From PALSA-1004 sp963804885 (GTDB lineage Bacteria; Pseudomonadota; Gammaproteobacteria; Burkholderiales; SG8-41): 64,000 nucleotides of DNA. The DNA is taken from NCBI GenBank assembly GCA_963804885.1, contig CAWDSF010000014.1:1-64000 (forward strand). The letters are read 5' to 3'. Position numbers and translations under genes: made by a program. The notes below the pieces were generated by a model that was given only the letters and a program-made list of their open reading frames with translations, was not told the DNA's origin and searched no databases. Positions 27,628-36,519 of this stretch are shown one piece after another. Each line of letters starts with the position of its first letter. Position 1 is the stretch's first letter.

Positions 27628-27873
27628 TCACCGACTCTTGAGCGAGAAAATATTCGCAACGACTGGCTTCTGCTCTTCCGTTTGTTTTGCCTTCAAACGT
27701 TGCTCGCGAAGCGCTCTCGCGAATGTCTTGCGCAAATCCGTTCTCGTGCTTGGAGTATATTTAAACGAACGATCTAAAATTGATTTCATCTGTCCCTCGT
27801 TATCAACGCAGTATTGCGATCACAACGCTCGCAAGATGCGGGCCAGTAGGCGAGGCCGGTAAATCGCGGGAGA

Positions 27874-28506
27874 TCACTGTATCAAACCGCGTTTGATAGC
27901 GTAGTACGTGATGTGCGCGTTGGTTTTCATTTTCATTTTATCGAGGATCCGCGCGCGATACGTGCTGATTGTTTTGACGCTCAGGAACAGCTCGTCCGCC
28001 ACTTCGGACACCGCCTGACCGTCGGCTAGCTTGCAAAATACCTGGAACTCGCGTTCTGACAGTTCCGTGTGCGGCGCTTTGTACCCCTCACCCTCAAGTT
28101 CGTCTGCGAGTTGATCGCCAAGCGCCGGACTTATGTAGCGGCGGCCGGATACCACTGTCCGGATGGCACCGATAAGAGCGTCCGGTGTGCACTCTTTACG
28201 CAGATATCCGCTGGCCCCGGCGCGCAATACATTAATCGCATATTGATCTTCCGGATGCATGGTCAGGATAAGCACCGGCAGCCCAGGTTTTATGCGCTTG
28301 ATTTGCGCGAGCGCCTCAATGCCATTCATGCCGGGCATCGAGATGTCGAGCAGAACGACATCCCAATCCGCTTCACGCACCATTTGAACTGCCTCAACGC
28401 CCGATCCGGCTTCGCCGACTACCGTGATTTCTTTATAGTCGGAAAGCAATAATTTTAGCCCCGCCCTTACGATCAGGTGGTCGTCCACCATTAAAAGCCG
28501 TGTCAT
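27874..28506 (-). CDS. NarL/FixJ-family response regulator
   Basis: 210 residues. The receiver domain shows LLMVDDHLIVRAGLKLLLSD, Asp in VVLLDISMPGMNG, Thr in LILTMHP and Lys in YLRKECTPD. The LuxR-type helix-turn-helix at the C-terminus has LSEREFQVFCKLADGQAVSE and LFLSVKTISTYRARILDKM. The overall pattern is close to UvrY/GacA-like regulators. ATG 28506 follows AAGGGG. No kinase gene lies beside it. Confidence 0.92.
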   Translation of the reverse strand: MTRLLMVDDHLIVRAGLKLLLSDYKEITVVGEAGSGVEAVQMVREADWDVVLLDISMPGMNGIEALAQIKRIKPGLPVLILTMHPEDQYAINVLRAGASGYLRKECTPDALIGAIRTVVSGRRYISPALGDQLADELEGEGYKAPHTELSEREFQVFCKLADGQAVSEVADELFLSVKTISTYRARILDKMKMKTNAHITYYAIKRGLIQ

Positions 28507-28988
28507 AACAATGCCCCTTTTTGAAACTCCACTTGCAAGTACTGGACCAAGTTAGGGCGTCGGACATGAGCGGACTTTTGTCACACTGAACAATTAGATC
28601 AGGGTATTGCAGGGCGTAGGTAGGCGACGATGAGTACGGAAATTCGACAGGCGACGTCGAACTGGCGGCACAGGCGCTAAGGATCCCGCTAACACAATGC
28701 GGTTTAAATTGCGGTCTGAATGCATGACACGAACTTTGTGGGTCGCATCAAGCGCGCTTTATGTTTCTGGCGACGTGCTACGAACCCAGTAGGCCAGGAC
28801 ACGACCGTCAAACAGGCTCGCCAACCCGCGGCGCCCCCTTCCGTTCTGAAGCGCAACGTTGCAGTACTTGTGAAATGTCGGACTGCGTTAACCATTGGCA
28901 CGTTTCGTGCGGGATACACGGCATGTAAAAGGTCACACAAACAGTCAGGCTCTGTCGATAGCCGGTGTTGGATTAAGGATAGTTAATT
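28507..28988. other. 482-base intergenic region
   Basis: This region is divergent between the NarL-type regulator and the 70-residue protein gene and should contain both promoters. A plus-strand frame of 88 codons (28720-28986) has no ribosome site or recognisable pattern and is not accepted. Confidence 0.45.
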
Positions 28989-29201
28989 ATGAACACTCAA
29001 GAATTCTATCTATTCCGGGTGCGCGATCCCGTCAACGGCAAGTGGGGGCAGACGCGCTATAAGGTCACAGAGGAGACCGCGCGCGAGCGTTTCGGCGAAG
29101 GATGCTACGAACGGATAGATGCCAGCCGAGAGCTCAGGACCGGCTACGCAGAAGGTATCGGCCTTGATAAGTTTGCCGAAGATCTTAGGGATAGGGAATA
29201 A
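28989..29201 (+). CDS. 70-residue hypothetical protein
   Basis: ATG 28989 has AAGGA nine bases upstream. The sequence begins MNTQEFYLFRVRDPVNGKW and continues with YKVTEETARERFGEGCYERI, a soluble, charged peptide without signal or membrane helix. It ends 2 bases before the AHEIW copy 4 gene, so the two are probably co-transcribed. I do not recognise the family. Confidence 0.6.
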   Translation: MNTQEFYLFRVRDPVNGKWGQTRYKVTEETARERFGEGCYERIDASRELRTGYAEGIGLDKFAEDLRDRE

Positions 29202-29203
29202 AG

Positions 29204-29497
29204 ATGTACGCCACATCCAGAATGAAAAAGGAACTCAGTTCTTGGTGCCACTCAGTGACAGGCTTGCGGGGGCTGGCAAGGAAAAGAGCGCTACAGATAG
29301 CGAATGAGCTGTCCGGTCAGCAGGCTTACGAAATTTGGAGCGTTATGCAGGTGCTCGAAAATAAATCCGCTAGCGAGGATTTGCAAGGATCAGTCGTTGA
29401 GATGGCTACGGATCTCAAGCTATTTCCGGAAGCTTGGAAAGTGGTGGTTTTCAAGGGAGCCCTCTATGAGCGTCTTTTCGGCAAGCGCAATCGCTGA
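29204..29497 (+). CDS. Small unknown protein, AHEIW family copy 4
   Basis: 97 residues from ATG 29204; an internal ATG (MKKELSS) 18 bases in is an alternative. The core AYEIWSVMQVL, VVEMATDLKLFPEAWKVVVF and ALYERLFGKRN aligns with the three tandem copies at 23.3-24.2 kb. It has a basic N-terminus (RGLARKRALQIANELSG). It directly follows the 70-residue protein gene and is followed by a strong hairpin, so the pair forms a short transcription unit. Confidence 0.7.
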   Translation: MYATSRMKKELSSWCHSVTGLRGLARKRALQIANELSGQQAYEIWSVMQVLENKSASEDLQGSVVEMATDLKLFPEAWKVVVFKGALYERLFGKRNR

Positions 29498-29618
29498 TCG
29501 GCGGTAAGGGAAAGGCCAGCAAACTAAAGCGCGAACGCCCATGTTGGCAGTTAGGAACTGTCCCCCCAATCAAATTGGCGGTAGAAGTCTATAGGGCGGC
29601 GCCCAAGCCCGTAACAAC

Positions 29619-29647
29619 GCAAAGGGCCGAACGAGTCGGCCCTTTGC
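29619..29647. terminator. Bidirectional terminator-like hairpin
   Basis: GCAAAGGGCCGA and TCGGCCCTTTGC form a perfect 12-bp stem with the loop ACGAG, between the convergent AHEIW copy 4 and PEP-CTERM genes. No long T-run follows on either strand. Confidence 0.65.
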
Positions 29648-29676
29648 ATCTGTGCAGCGTACGTTTGCTCAATTGC

Positions 29677-30670
29677 TCATAGCGCCTGTTTGCTCCGGCG
29701 GCGCGGTATGAATCCGAGCAGGCCCAAGCCAGCCAGCATCATTCCATACGTCGCGGGCTCCGGGACCGGGGCCGACAACACGATCAATTGCGATTGCGCG
29801 CCGGCAGGCGCGTTAGCGGTCTGGTCCTGCTCGGCGATCAGATAAATCGTGCCGTTCTCGTCGATCGTGACCCCTTCGATCCCATTGTTGGGCAGGACGT
29901 TGGCGAGATCGAAGACGCTCTTGATGTTTCCGAGCCGGTCTATCTCAACAAGCCGGCGCGAATCGAGGCTCAGCAGCAACAGGTTGTCCGCGGCCGGAGT
30001 ACCGATTAACGCATCCACTGGTGACAGCGTCTGCACGTCTGACAGGCTCAACAGGCCAAAAAGAGAACTGGCGCCGGAGAACAGAGCCGTCGGGACGGCA
30101 TCGGCGGCGGCAATGGCTGAGAACGAGAGCGAGTCGAAAATGCGCAGTTCGGCCGGGTTATCCTGCTTCACGGTCACGAAGTTGCCGTTGCGCGGATCGT
30201 AACTGACGCCTTCTATGCCGACGTTGCCGATCGTGGGCCCGATGGACACGAACGGTGCACTTGCGAGTGCGACGGTGCTGTTGGCCGTATAGTTGAAGCT
30301 ATAGAGATTCTGCAAACGTTCTTCGGCAACGACCAACTGTCCATTGCCGAGGTAGGTGAGGCCTTCGCTGTCGTTGTTGGTGCTGCCGGTGCCGGTCCAG
30401 TTGAATGAGCTGCTGCCTATCACCTGTCCGGTCCTGGAAATCTCAACCACGCCCGTGCCTTCGTCGCCGACGAAGAACAGCGTTCCGCGGTCCCGTGCGT
30501 AGGTTATCGCGGAGCCTTCGAGGCCCGAGATCCCTCCGCTGGCGCCGTTCAGTCTATCCAGCCCAAAGACGCCGGTGACGGAATAGTTGCCGAGATTGAT
30601 CGACGTCTGCGCATAGGCCGGCACAAAGCTAACTGGCCGCGGCCGCAAGTATCAGGTAATTCAGTTTCAT
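29677..30670 (-). CDS. PEP-CTERM protein with SdiA-regulated-type propeller (one frameshift)
   Basis: About 330 residues. ATG 30670 opens a signal peptide MKLNYLILAAAA; one extra base near 30631-30635 breaks the frame before VSFVPAYAQTS, where cleavage after AYA is expected. The body has repeated EGxxY blocks (SGLEGSAITYARDRGTLFFV, NNDSEGLTYL, GIEGVTIDENGTIYLIAEQ) typical of SdiA-regulated/YjiK-like propellers. The C-terminus is a PEP-CTERM sorting signal: VPEPATYGMML, a hydrophobic helix and IPRRRSKQAL. It should be exported and processed by an exosortase, which is not in this window. It stands alone. Confidence 0.85.
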
Positions 30671-31036
30671 GTTCAGGGCTCTTTCAGAATCGGTGATTAA
30701 TCAGCGCAGGCACTTGCGGGGGATTTCCGATGCCGTCGCCACAACGTCGCGGGCATGTGCGGCTACTGCCGCGAGGCTCATAAAAATATACGCATCGAAT
30801 GTTTCATTCTTGTGAAAGAGCGTATCCGCCGATCGGACTAATGCAGCCTGCGCTTTCTTTATCGCGCCTGTCCGTTAGCTTCCCGCCGCCCTCTCAGTTA
30901 CGAATTAAATGTCGCGCACGTGTAGAAACGAAAAAAAAGAGGGCAACAGCGTGCGCTGCGGCCCCCGATTTGCCTCGTGGTCGGAGTGAGACGGGCTTAC
31001 TTGAATCCCCCGCGGTATTCGCTGTCGCTTGTCATT
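30671..31036. other. 366-base intergenic region
   Basis: The region lies upstream of the PEP-CTERM gene and downstream of the aminotransferase operon, both on the minus strand. It should contain the PEP-CTERM promoter. No gene or clear hairpin is seen. Confidence 0.45.
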
Positions 31037-32188
31037 TCAGGCAGCCGCAGTTGACTTGCCCGCAAGCTCGCGCTTGATGGCATGCAGCCCGCGCTCCAGA
31101 TCGTCCTCATTGTTGAAAAATGACATCGATACGCGCAATGCATTGTCTTTGACGTTCACGACGACGCCTTGAGCGCGCAATTTCGTCTGCAGGACACTCG
31201 CGTTGGGCACCATCAGGTTGACAATCTGCGCGCGCTCGTTCCACTCTGCGGGCGTTTGCGTTTTGAGCCCGGCTTTCTTCACCATGTCGAGAAACCGCGT
31301 CGAGAGTTCCTTCACGCGCATTTCGATATTGGCGATGCCGATCGATTGCAGAAATTCAGCGCCGCGCCGCATTACGAGCAGCCCGAGAAAGCTCGGATTG
31401 CCGCCTTCGAAGCGGTGCGCGTCGTGCACGTGGTCGAACTGTTTGTTGACGGCGGCGCCGACGATGTTGAGCGGCCGGATAAACGGCGTCTTCAGATCGC
31501 GGATGAGACCGGCGCGGCAATACAGCAGGCCGGTGCCCGTCAGTCCGAGCAGGCCTTTATGCCCGCCGAGGGCGACCATGTCGGCTCCGAGTTCCGACAG
31601 CGGCGCCGCCAGTATGCCCGCCGCCTGCACGCCATCGACCACGAGCCTGATATCGCGCTCGCGGCAGATTTTTCCCAACGCGGGCAAATCCACGCGATAG
31701 CCGTTGCCGTACGTCACGTACGCGCACGCGACGACCCGGGTGCGCTGGTCTATCTTGTCGAGAAACGTCTCGAGCGTAAGACGCCCGTCGCGATTTTGCG
31801 CGAAACGGATTTCCACGCCTTTGGCTTCCCAGTGCCGCCACACCCACACGTTGTTCACGTGCTCCATGTCGGTGAGCACGATGTTGTCGCCGGGCTTGAG
31901 GTCGAATGCATGCGCCGCGATGTTGAGCCCTTCGGTCGTGTTCTTCGTAAAAGCGATCTCGCCGGGCTGGGCGCCCAGCAACTTCGCCATCAGATCGCGC
32001 GTCGCCTCGACGTTTTCTCCCGACCATGCTTCGGCGCCCGCATTCTCGTAGACGTCGCGACAGTACTCCTGCATCGCCCACTCCGCGCAGCGCGGCGGGA
32101 TCGTTTTGCGCGCGGTATCGAGGTACGTCCATTTGGCGAGCGTCGGAAATTCGGCGCGCAGCGCCGCCCAGTCAGGCTGTTTTTTCAT
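31037..32188 (-). CDS. Class V aminotransferase (cysteine desulfurase-like)
   Basis: 383 residues of the PLP fold type I, class V family. The PLP-binding Lys is in ALGGHKGLLGLTGTGLLYCR; upstream markers are FTKNTTEGLNIAAHAFDL, DMEHVNNVWVWRHWE and LVVDGVQAAG with the Asp that contacts the pyridine ring. The protein could be a desulfurase, isopenicillin epimerase-like or other lyase; it lacks a mobile Cys loop that would prove desulfurase activity. It is the last gene of a minus-strand cluster after a Bug receptor and an SDR protein. Confidence 0.85.
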   Translation of the reverse strand: MKKQPDWAALRAEFPTLAKWTYLDTARKTIPPRCAEWAMQEYCRDVYENAGAEAWSGENVEATRDLMAKLLGAQPGEIAFTKNTTEGLNIAAHAFDLKPGDNIVLTDMEHVNNVWVWRHWEAKGVEIRFAQNRDGRLTLETFLDKIDQRTRVVACAYVTYGNGYRVDLPALGKICRERDIRLVVDGVQAAGILAAPLSELGADMVALGGHKGLLGLTGTGLLYCRAGLIRDLKTPFIRPLNIVGAAVNKQFDHVHDAHRFEGGNPSFLGLLVMRRGAEFLQSIGIANIEMRVKELSTRFLDMVKKAGLKTQTPAEWNERAQIVNLMVPNASVLQTKLRAQGVVVNVKDNALRVSMSFFNNEDDLERGLHAIKRELAGKSTAAA

Positions 32189-32223
32189 CGCATTCTTTCC
32201 ACTAGTGAATATTAGTTGGGGAG

Positions 32224-33183
32224 TCAGTCGGGTTTTATTTTCGCCTGCTTGATGACCTGTGACCAGCGCGCGAGTTCGCGCTTGATATGGGCGCCGAACT
32301 CGGCAGGGGAGCCGCCCGCGGGCTCCGCGCCTTCGTTCGTCAGCCGCTCGCGCACGTCGGGCAACTGGACAGCCTTGACGATTTCGCGATTGAGCCTATC
32401 GATGATGGTTTTCGCGGTGCCTGCGGGCGCCAGCACGCCGTACCACGATGCCGTTTCATAGCCGGGCACGCCCGACTCGGCGACGGTCGGCACGTCGGGC
32501 ATCGCCGAAGAGCGTTTGGCGCTCGTCATCGCAAGCGGCCGCAACCGGCCCGCGCGGACCTGCGGCAGGATCGCAACGGTGCTCGAGAACATCAATTGGA
32601 CCTGTCCGCTCAACAAGTCGGTCAGCGCCGGCGACAGGCCCTTGTATGGCACGTGCACCATGTCGGTTCCCGTCATCATCTTGAAGAGCTCGGCGGCCAG
32701 ATGCGAAGACCCGCCGGTTCCGTTCGAGGCGAAATTGAGCTGACCGGGCCTGGCTTTGGCGAGCTGTACCAATTCCTTCACGCTTTTCGCCGCCACCGAC
32801 GGATGCACGACGAGGATCAGCGGCGCAGAGGCGATCAGGCTGATGGGCGCGAAATCACGCACCGGATCGTAACCGAGCTTCGGCTGCAGATTGGGCACGA
32901 TGCCGTGACTCGCCACGCCGCCCAGAAAAAGTGTGTAGCCGTCGGGCGCCGCATGCGCCGCGGTTTCCGCGCCGATCACGCCGCCGGCGCCCGCCCGATT
33001 ATCGACGACGAACTGCTGGCCCAGCACGGCGGCAAGCTTGTTGCCGATCGTGCGGGCCATCGTGTCATTCCCGCCGCCGGGAGGGAAGGGCACGATGAAG
33101 CGGATCGGCCGCGATGGATACTCCTGCGCAACGGCGCCGAAGGCCGTCAGCGCCGCGCCTACCGCGAACCAGCGCGCGATCAC
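32224..33183 (-). CDS. Bug-family periplasmic receptor (TctC-like) 1
   Basis: 319 residues with a signal peptide ending GAVAQ, then YPSRPIRFIVPFPPGGGNDT, the ligand loop. Further family marks are RAGAGGVIGAETAAHAAPDG, VHVPYKGLSPALTDLLSGQV and MPDVPTVAESGVPGY. Bug proteins bind small carboxylates in the periplasm and work with TctAB-type transporters or as sensors; no TctAB genes are in the window. It sits between the aminotransferase and an SDR gene (4 bases from the SDR stop). Confidence 0.93.
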   Translation of the reverse strand: MIARWFAVGAALTAFGAVAQEYPSRPIRFIVPFPPGGGNDTMARTIGNKLAAVLGQQFVVDNRAGAGGVIGAETAAHAAPDGYTLFLGGVASHGIVPNLQPKLGYDPVRDFAPISLIASAPLILVVHPSVAAKSVKELVQLAKARPGQLNFASNGTGGSSHLAAELFKMMTGTDMVHVPYKGLSPALTDLLSGQVQLMFSSTVAILPQVRAGRLRPLAMTSAKRSSAMPDVPTVAESGVPGYETASWYGVLAPAGTAKTIIDRLNREIVKAVQLPDVRERLTNEGAEPAGGSPAEFGAHIKRELARWSQVIKQAKIKPD

Positions 33184-33187
33184 GAAC

Positions 33188-33961
33188 TTACAATACGCCG
33201 GACATGCCGCCGTCGAGATGCACGCTCGTGCCCGTCACATAGCTCGCCGCAGCGGAGCAGAGAAATACGATGACGTTGGCCGCTTCCTCGGCTTCCCCGA
33301 ATCGCCCCAACGGAATCGGCTTCGCTTCCTTGCTGTAATACTCTTCTGCGCTGACGCCGGTTTTCGCGATGCGCCGCTCGTGCTGGCCGGATTTAATTTT
33401 CCCGATGCACACGGTGTTGACAAGAATATTGTCCGCCGCAAACTCTTTCGACAGCGCCTTGGTAAGCGCCAGGCCCGCGGCGCGCGAGATGGTCGTCGGC
33501 ATCGAGCCGGCGCCCGGTTGCTTCGCGCTGGTAATCGTAATGTTGATGACGCGCCCGCCGCCGCGTTTCTTCATGTGCGGCACCGCCAGCCGCGTGCAGC
33601 GGATTGCGCCGAAAACCTTGAGTTCGATGTCCGAATGCCAGGTGTCGTCCTTGATGTCGAGAAACGCGCCGCGCGCCGACGTGCCCGCATTGTTGACGAG
33701 TATGTCGATCCCGCCGTACTGCTTGACGACGGCATTGATGAACCGCTCGATGTCTTCCATCTTGCTCATGTCGGCCGCCATGCCGTAAGCATCGCCGCCC
33801 GCGCGCTTGATCTCGGCGACGGTTTTTTCGACGTTTTCCGCGTTGCGCGCGCAGATGGCGACTTTTGCGCCTTCGCGCGCGAATTCGAGCGCGCTCGCTT
33901 TACCGATGCCTTCGGTGCCGCCGGTCACAATCGCGACTTTGCCTTTCAATCCCAATTCCAT
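33188..33961 (-). CDS. SDR-family protein with altered active site
   Basis: 257 residues. The Rossmann motif TGGTEGIG near residue 13 and NNAG at about 89 are normal for classical short-chain dehydrogenases. In the catalytic segment the usual YxxxK is replaced: the aligned stretch reads MPTTISRAAGLALTKALSKE, with Thr and Arg in place of Tyr and Lys. Such SDRs may use another mechanism or be non-catalytic. The C-terminus PIPLGRFGEAEEAANVIVFL and TGTSVHLDGGMSG is standard. It is first in the minus-strand cluster with the Bug receptor and aminotransferase. Confidence 0.88.
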   Translation of the reverse strand: MELGLKGKVAIVTGGTEGIGKASALEFAREGAKVAICARNAENVEKTVAEIKRAGGDAYGMAADMSKMEDIERFINAVVKQYGGIDILVNNAGTSARGAFLDIKDDTWHSDIELKVFGAIRCTRLAVPHMKKRGGGRVINITITSAKQPGAGSMPTTISRAAGLALTKALSKEFAADNILVNTVCIGKIKSGQHERRIAKTGVSAEEYYSKEAKPIPLGRFGEAEEAANVIVFLCSAAASYVTGTSVHLDGGMSGVL

Positions 33962-34219
33962 TTCTATTCCCCCTCGAGTTTGACTGCTGACAATACTTCG
34001 TGAATTCGGGCACGGTTGTGCCCGTGCTGTTTATATGGCTCGTAGGCAAGACCGCCGTAACGGCGTATGACAATGTTCCATTCTGGTGTAGGTGATAGCT
34101 GACGCCAGGCACATCCGGCGCGGCAAATATTTTCTCACGACTTCGGCGATTGCCGAAGCTCCATTTCCGGAATAGTATTTGGCTTGAGCTGCATAGCCGC
34201 GTCACAGGAGACCTTCCCC

Positions 34220-35275
34220 ATGTCCCGTCCAGTTGCTTTAGTTGCTCCACGCGGCAATCTCGATAATTACCGCCTGTATCTTTTCGTCGCCTGCTGGCTG
34301 TTGCTGGCGGCATTGTGTTTCGCTTTCCCCGCCAGCGTGCGTGGCGCGGATGCGCCGCGGGCCGGCGGCCGCGAGCCGCTGACGGTCGACGCGTTTTCGG
34401 TCGTCAAGGTGCGCGTGAAGGCCGTGTCGGATGCACGCAGCCGCAATACGCTGGGCGGCGATCGCGAAGGCACGGGCATCGTCATCGATTCGAGCGGCCT
34501 CATCCTGACGATCGGTTACCTGGTGCAGGAAGCCGACTCGGTCGAAGTTTCCGCCGCCGATGGACGCGGCGTGCCTGCGAGCGTGATCGCCTACGATTTC
34601 TCGACCGGCTTTGGGCTGCTGCGCGCCGCCAAGCCGCCGACCGTCAAGCCGATTGCCTTCGGCGATTCGGCGACGGTGCCCGAGCGCGAGCCCGTGCTGA
34701 TCGTCGGCTTCGACGGTGTTGCGCCGGCCTTCGTGGTGTCGCGCCGCCCGTTTGCCGGTTACTGGGAATACCTGCTCGACGAAGCGATTTATACCGCACC
34801 GGCAACGGTCAACTGGCAGGGCGCGGCGCTCATCAATAAGGAAGGCAAGTTGCTCGGCGTGGGTTCGCTGGTCGTCGGCGATGCCATCGGCAAAGGCCAG
34901 GTGCCGGGCAACCTGTTCGTGCCGATCGATTTGCTGAAGCCGATCCTCGGTGATCTGATTTCGCAGGGACGCACTTCGTCCAAGCCGCGGCCGTGGATAG
35001 GCGTCAACACGCAGGACCTGCAGGGCAAGCTGATCGTGACGCGCGTCTCGCCCGACAGTCCGGCCGATCAGGCGGGGCTCGCGAGCGGCGATATCATCAT
35101 CGGTATTCGCGGCGAGCAGGTCAAAGGGCACACGGATTTTTATCGCAAGCTATGGGCGAGCGGCGATGCGGGGACCAACATCGTGCTCGACGTGCTCAAG
35201 GGCACCGAGATCAAGAAGTTCGAGATCCATTCGATGGATCGCGAGAAATACCTGCGCCCGAGACCCACCTACTGA
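34220..35275 (+). CDS. HtrA/S1C-like protein with PDZ domain, catalytic triad missing
   Basis: 351 residues from ATG 34220 (AGGAG nine bases upstream). A signal anchor at about 18-42 is followed by a trypsin-like S1C domain and a C-terminal PDZ (about 258-340, with PADQAGLASGDIIIGIRGEQ). At the three active-site positions the residues differ from HtrA: Tyr100 in LTIGYLV for His, Gly130 in YDFSTGFGLL for Asp, and Gln200 in VNWQGAALIN for the Ser of GNSGG. It is therefore probably a periplasmic pseudoprotease that binds peptides or partners. A strong terminator follows. Confidence 0.85.
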   Translation: MSRPVALVAPRGNLDNYRLYLFVACWLLLAALCFAFPASVRGADAPRAGGREPLTVDAFSVVKVRVKAVSDARSRNTLGGDREGTGIVIDSSGLILTIGYLVQEADSVEVSAADGRGVPASVIAYDFSTGFGLLRAAKPPTVKPIAFGDSATVPEREPVLIVGFDGVAPAFVVSRRPFAGYWEYLLDEAIYTAPATVNWQGAALINKEGKLLGVGSLVVGDAIGKGQVPGNLFVPIDLLKPILGDLISQGRTSSKPRPWIGVNTQDLQGKLIVTRVSPDSPADQAGLASGDIIIGIRGEQVKGHTDFYRKLWASGDAGTNIVLDVLKGTEIKKFEIHSMDREKYLRPRPTY

Positions 35276-35293
35276 ACGGACGTCCGCACGAAG

Positions 35294-35320
35294 AAATCCC
35301 GGGCAACCGGGATTTTTTTT
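35294..35320 (+). terminator. Rho-independent terminator
   Basis: AAATCCCGG and CCGGGATTT form a 9-bp stem with a GCAA loop, with eight T at 35313-35320, 19 bases after the HtrA-like gene. Confidence 0.92.
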
Positions 35321-35327
35321 GCCCGCG

Positions 35328-36497
35328 CTAAAACATCCCCATTCCGAGCACGCCGGTCGCGAGGTCCATGTCCCGCACCAGCTTGCGCCCCACCAGGTTG
35401 CGCAGCGTTTCGCTGGTGCCGCCGCCCAGGCTGCCGTAGCGCGTGCCGCGGAAAAACCGCGAGACCGGATATTCGTCGGTGAAACCGTAGCCGCCGTGCA
35501 CCTGGATCGCCTCGGACGTCACGCGGATGCTCATTTCGTTGCAGTAGATTTTGGCCATCGCCGCGAGCGTCGGGTCCGGGAAACTGGTCGCCGCTGACCG
35601 CCGCGCGATAGAGCAGGCCGCGTCCGGCCTCGATCTGGATGTACATGTCGGCCGCTTTCCAGCGCATGCCCTGGAAGTCGCCGATCGGATGCCCGAACGC
35701 CGAACGGTCGCGCAGTATTTGATCGCTTCTTCCATCGCGCCTTCGGCCAGGCCAAGGCAGATCGCCGGGTTCAGGCAGCGCTGCGTGTTGAATGCGCTCA
35801 ACAGCTTTTTCATGCCGTCGCTTTCGATGACCAGGTTTTCGAGCGGCAGCTCGATGTCGTTGAACTGCACTTCGCTCAGGTATTCGCCGCCCATCGTGTG
35901 ATACTTGGCTTCGGCGACCAGCCCTTTGACGCCGCCCGGAATCAGCACGCAGCCGATGCCCTTGCGCGCCGGGCACGCTGTCGACGCGCGTGAACACGAC
36001 GAACATTTCCGCGATGTCGGCGCGGCTGATCAGCGTCTTGCGGCCGTTGATGACGATGCGATCGCCTTTGATCACCGTGTTCGTCGTGTAGTTCGGCACG
36101 TCGGTGCCGGCGTTCGGCTCCGTCATGCAGATCGCGAGAATGGCCTCGCCGGTCGCCGACGCGCGGCAGGATGTTCTGCTTGATCGATTCCGGCGCGTAG
36201 GTGCTGATGATGCGGGTCTGGACGCCGACTTCGCCCAGCACCGCCATCGCGGTCACGTAGCAGACCTTGCCGATTTCCTCGAGCACGAGCACGGTGTCGA
36301 GTATGCCCAGACCCGAGCCGCCGTATTCCTGCGGGCACCGACATGCCGAGCACGCCGATTTCGGCGAGGCGTCTTCATGTTCTCCGCGGGCCACGTGCCG
36401 TCGAGGTACTTGATCGCGCGCGGCGCGAATTCTTTCTGGCACACCTTGCGCACGACATCACGAATTCGCGCTGCTCGTCGCTCAATTTGAAGTCCAT
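35328..36497 (-). pseudogene. Acyl-CoA dehydrogenase, frameshifted
   Basis: ATG 36497 with AGGAGA upstream opens MDFKLSDEQREF. Put together from all three frames the protein is a normal acyl-CoA dehydrogenase of about 385 residues: VCQKEFAPRAIKYLDGTW, VPQEYGGSGLGILDTVLVLE (needs one indel), MTEPNAGTDVPNYTTNTVIK, IQVHGGYGFTDEYPVSRFFR and GGTSETLRNLVGRKL. Breaks occur near 36455, 36375, 36345, 36150, 35965, 35690 and 35590. The FAD enzyme would oxidise an acyl-CoA in the cytoplasm. It lies 22 bases downstream of the SucD-like gene. Sequencing error or true decay cannot be told apart here. Confidence 0.85.
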
Positions 36498-36519
36498 GCG
36501 GTTCTCCTGTTGGCCTGTT

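Noticed and set aside
28720..28986. 88-codon plus-strand frame
   Set aside because: No ribosome site and no family pattern; likely promoter region of the next gene.
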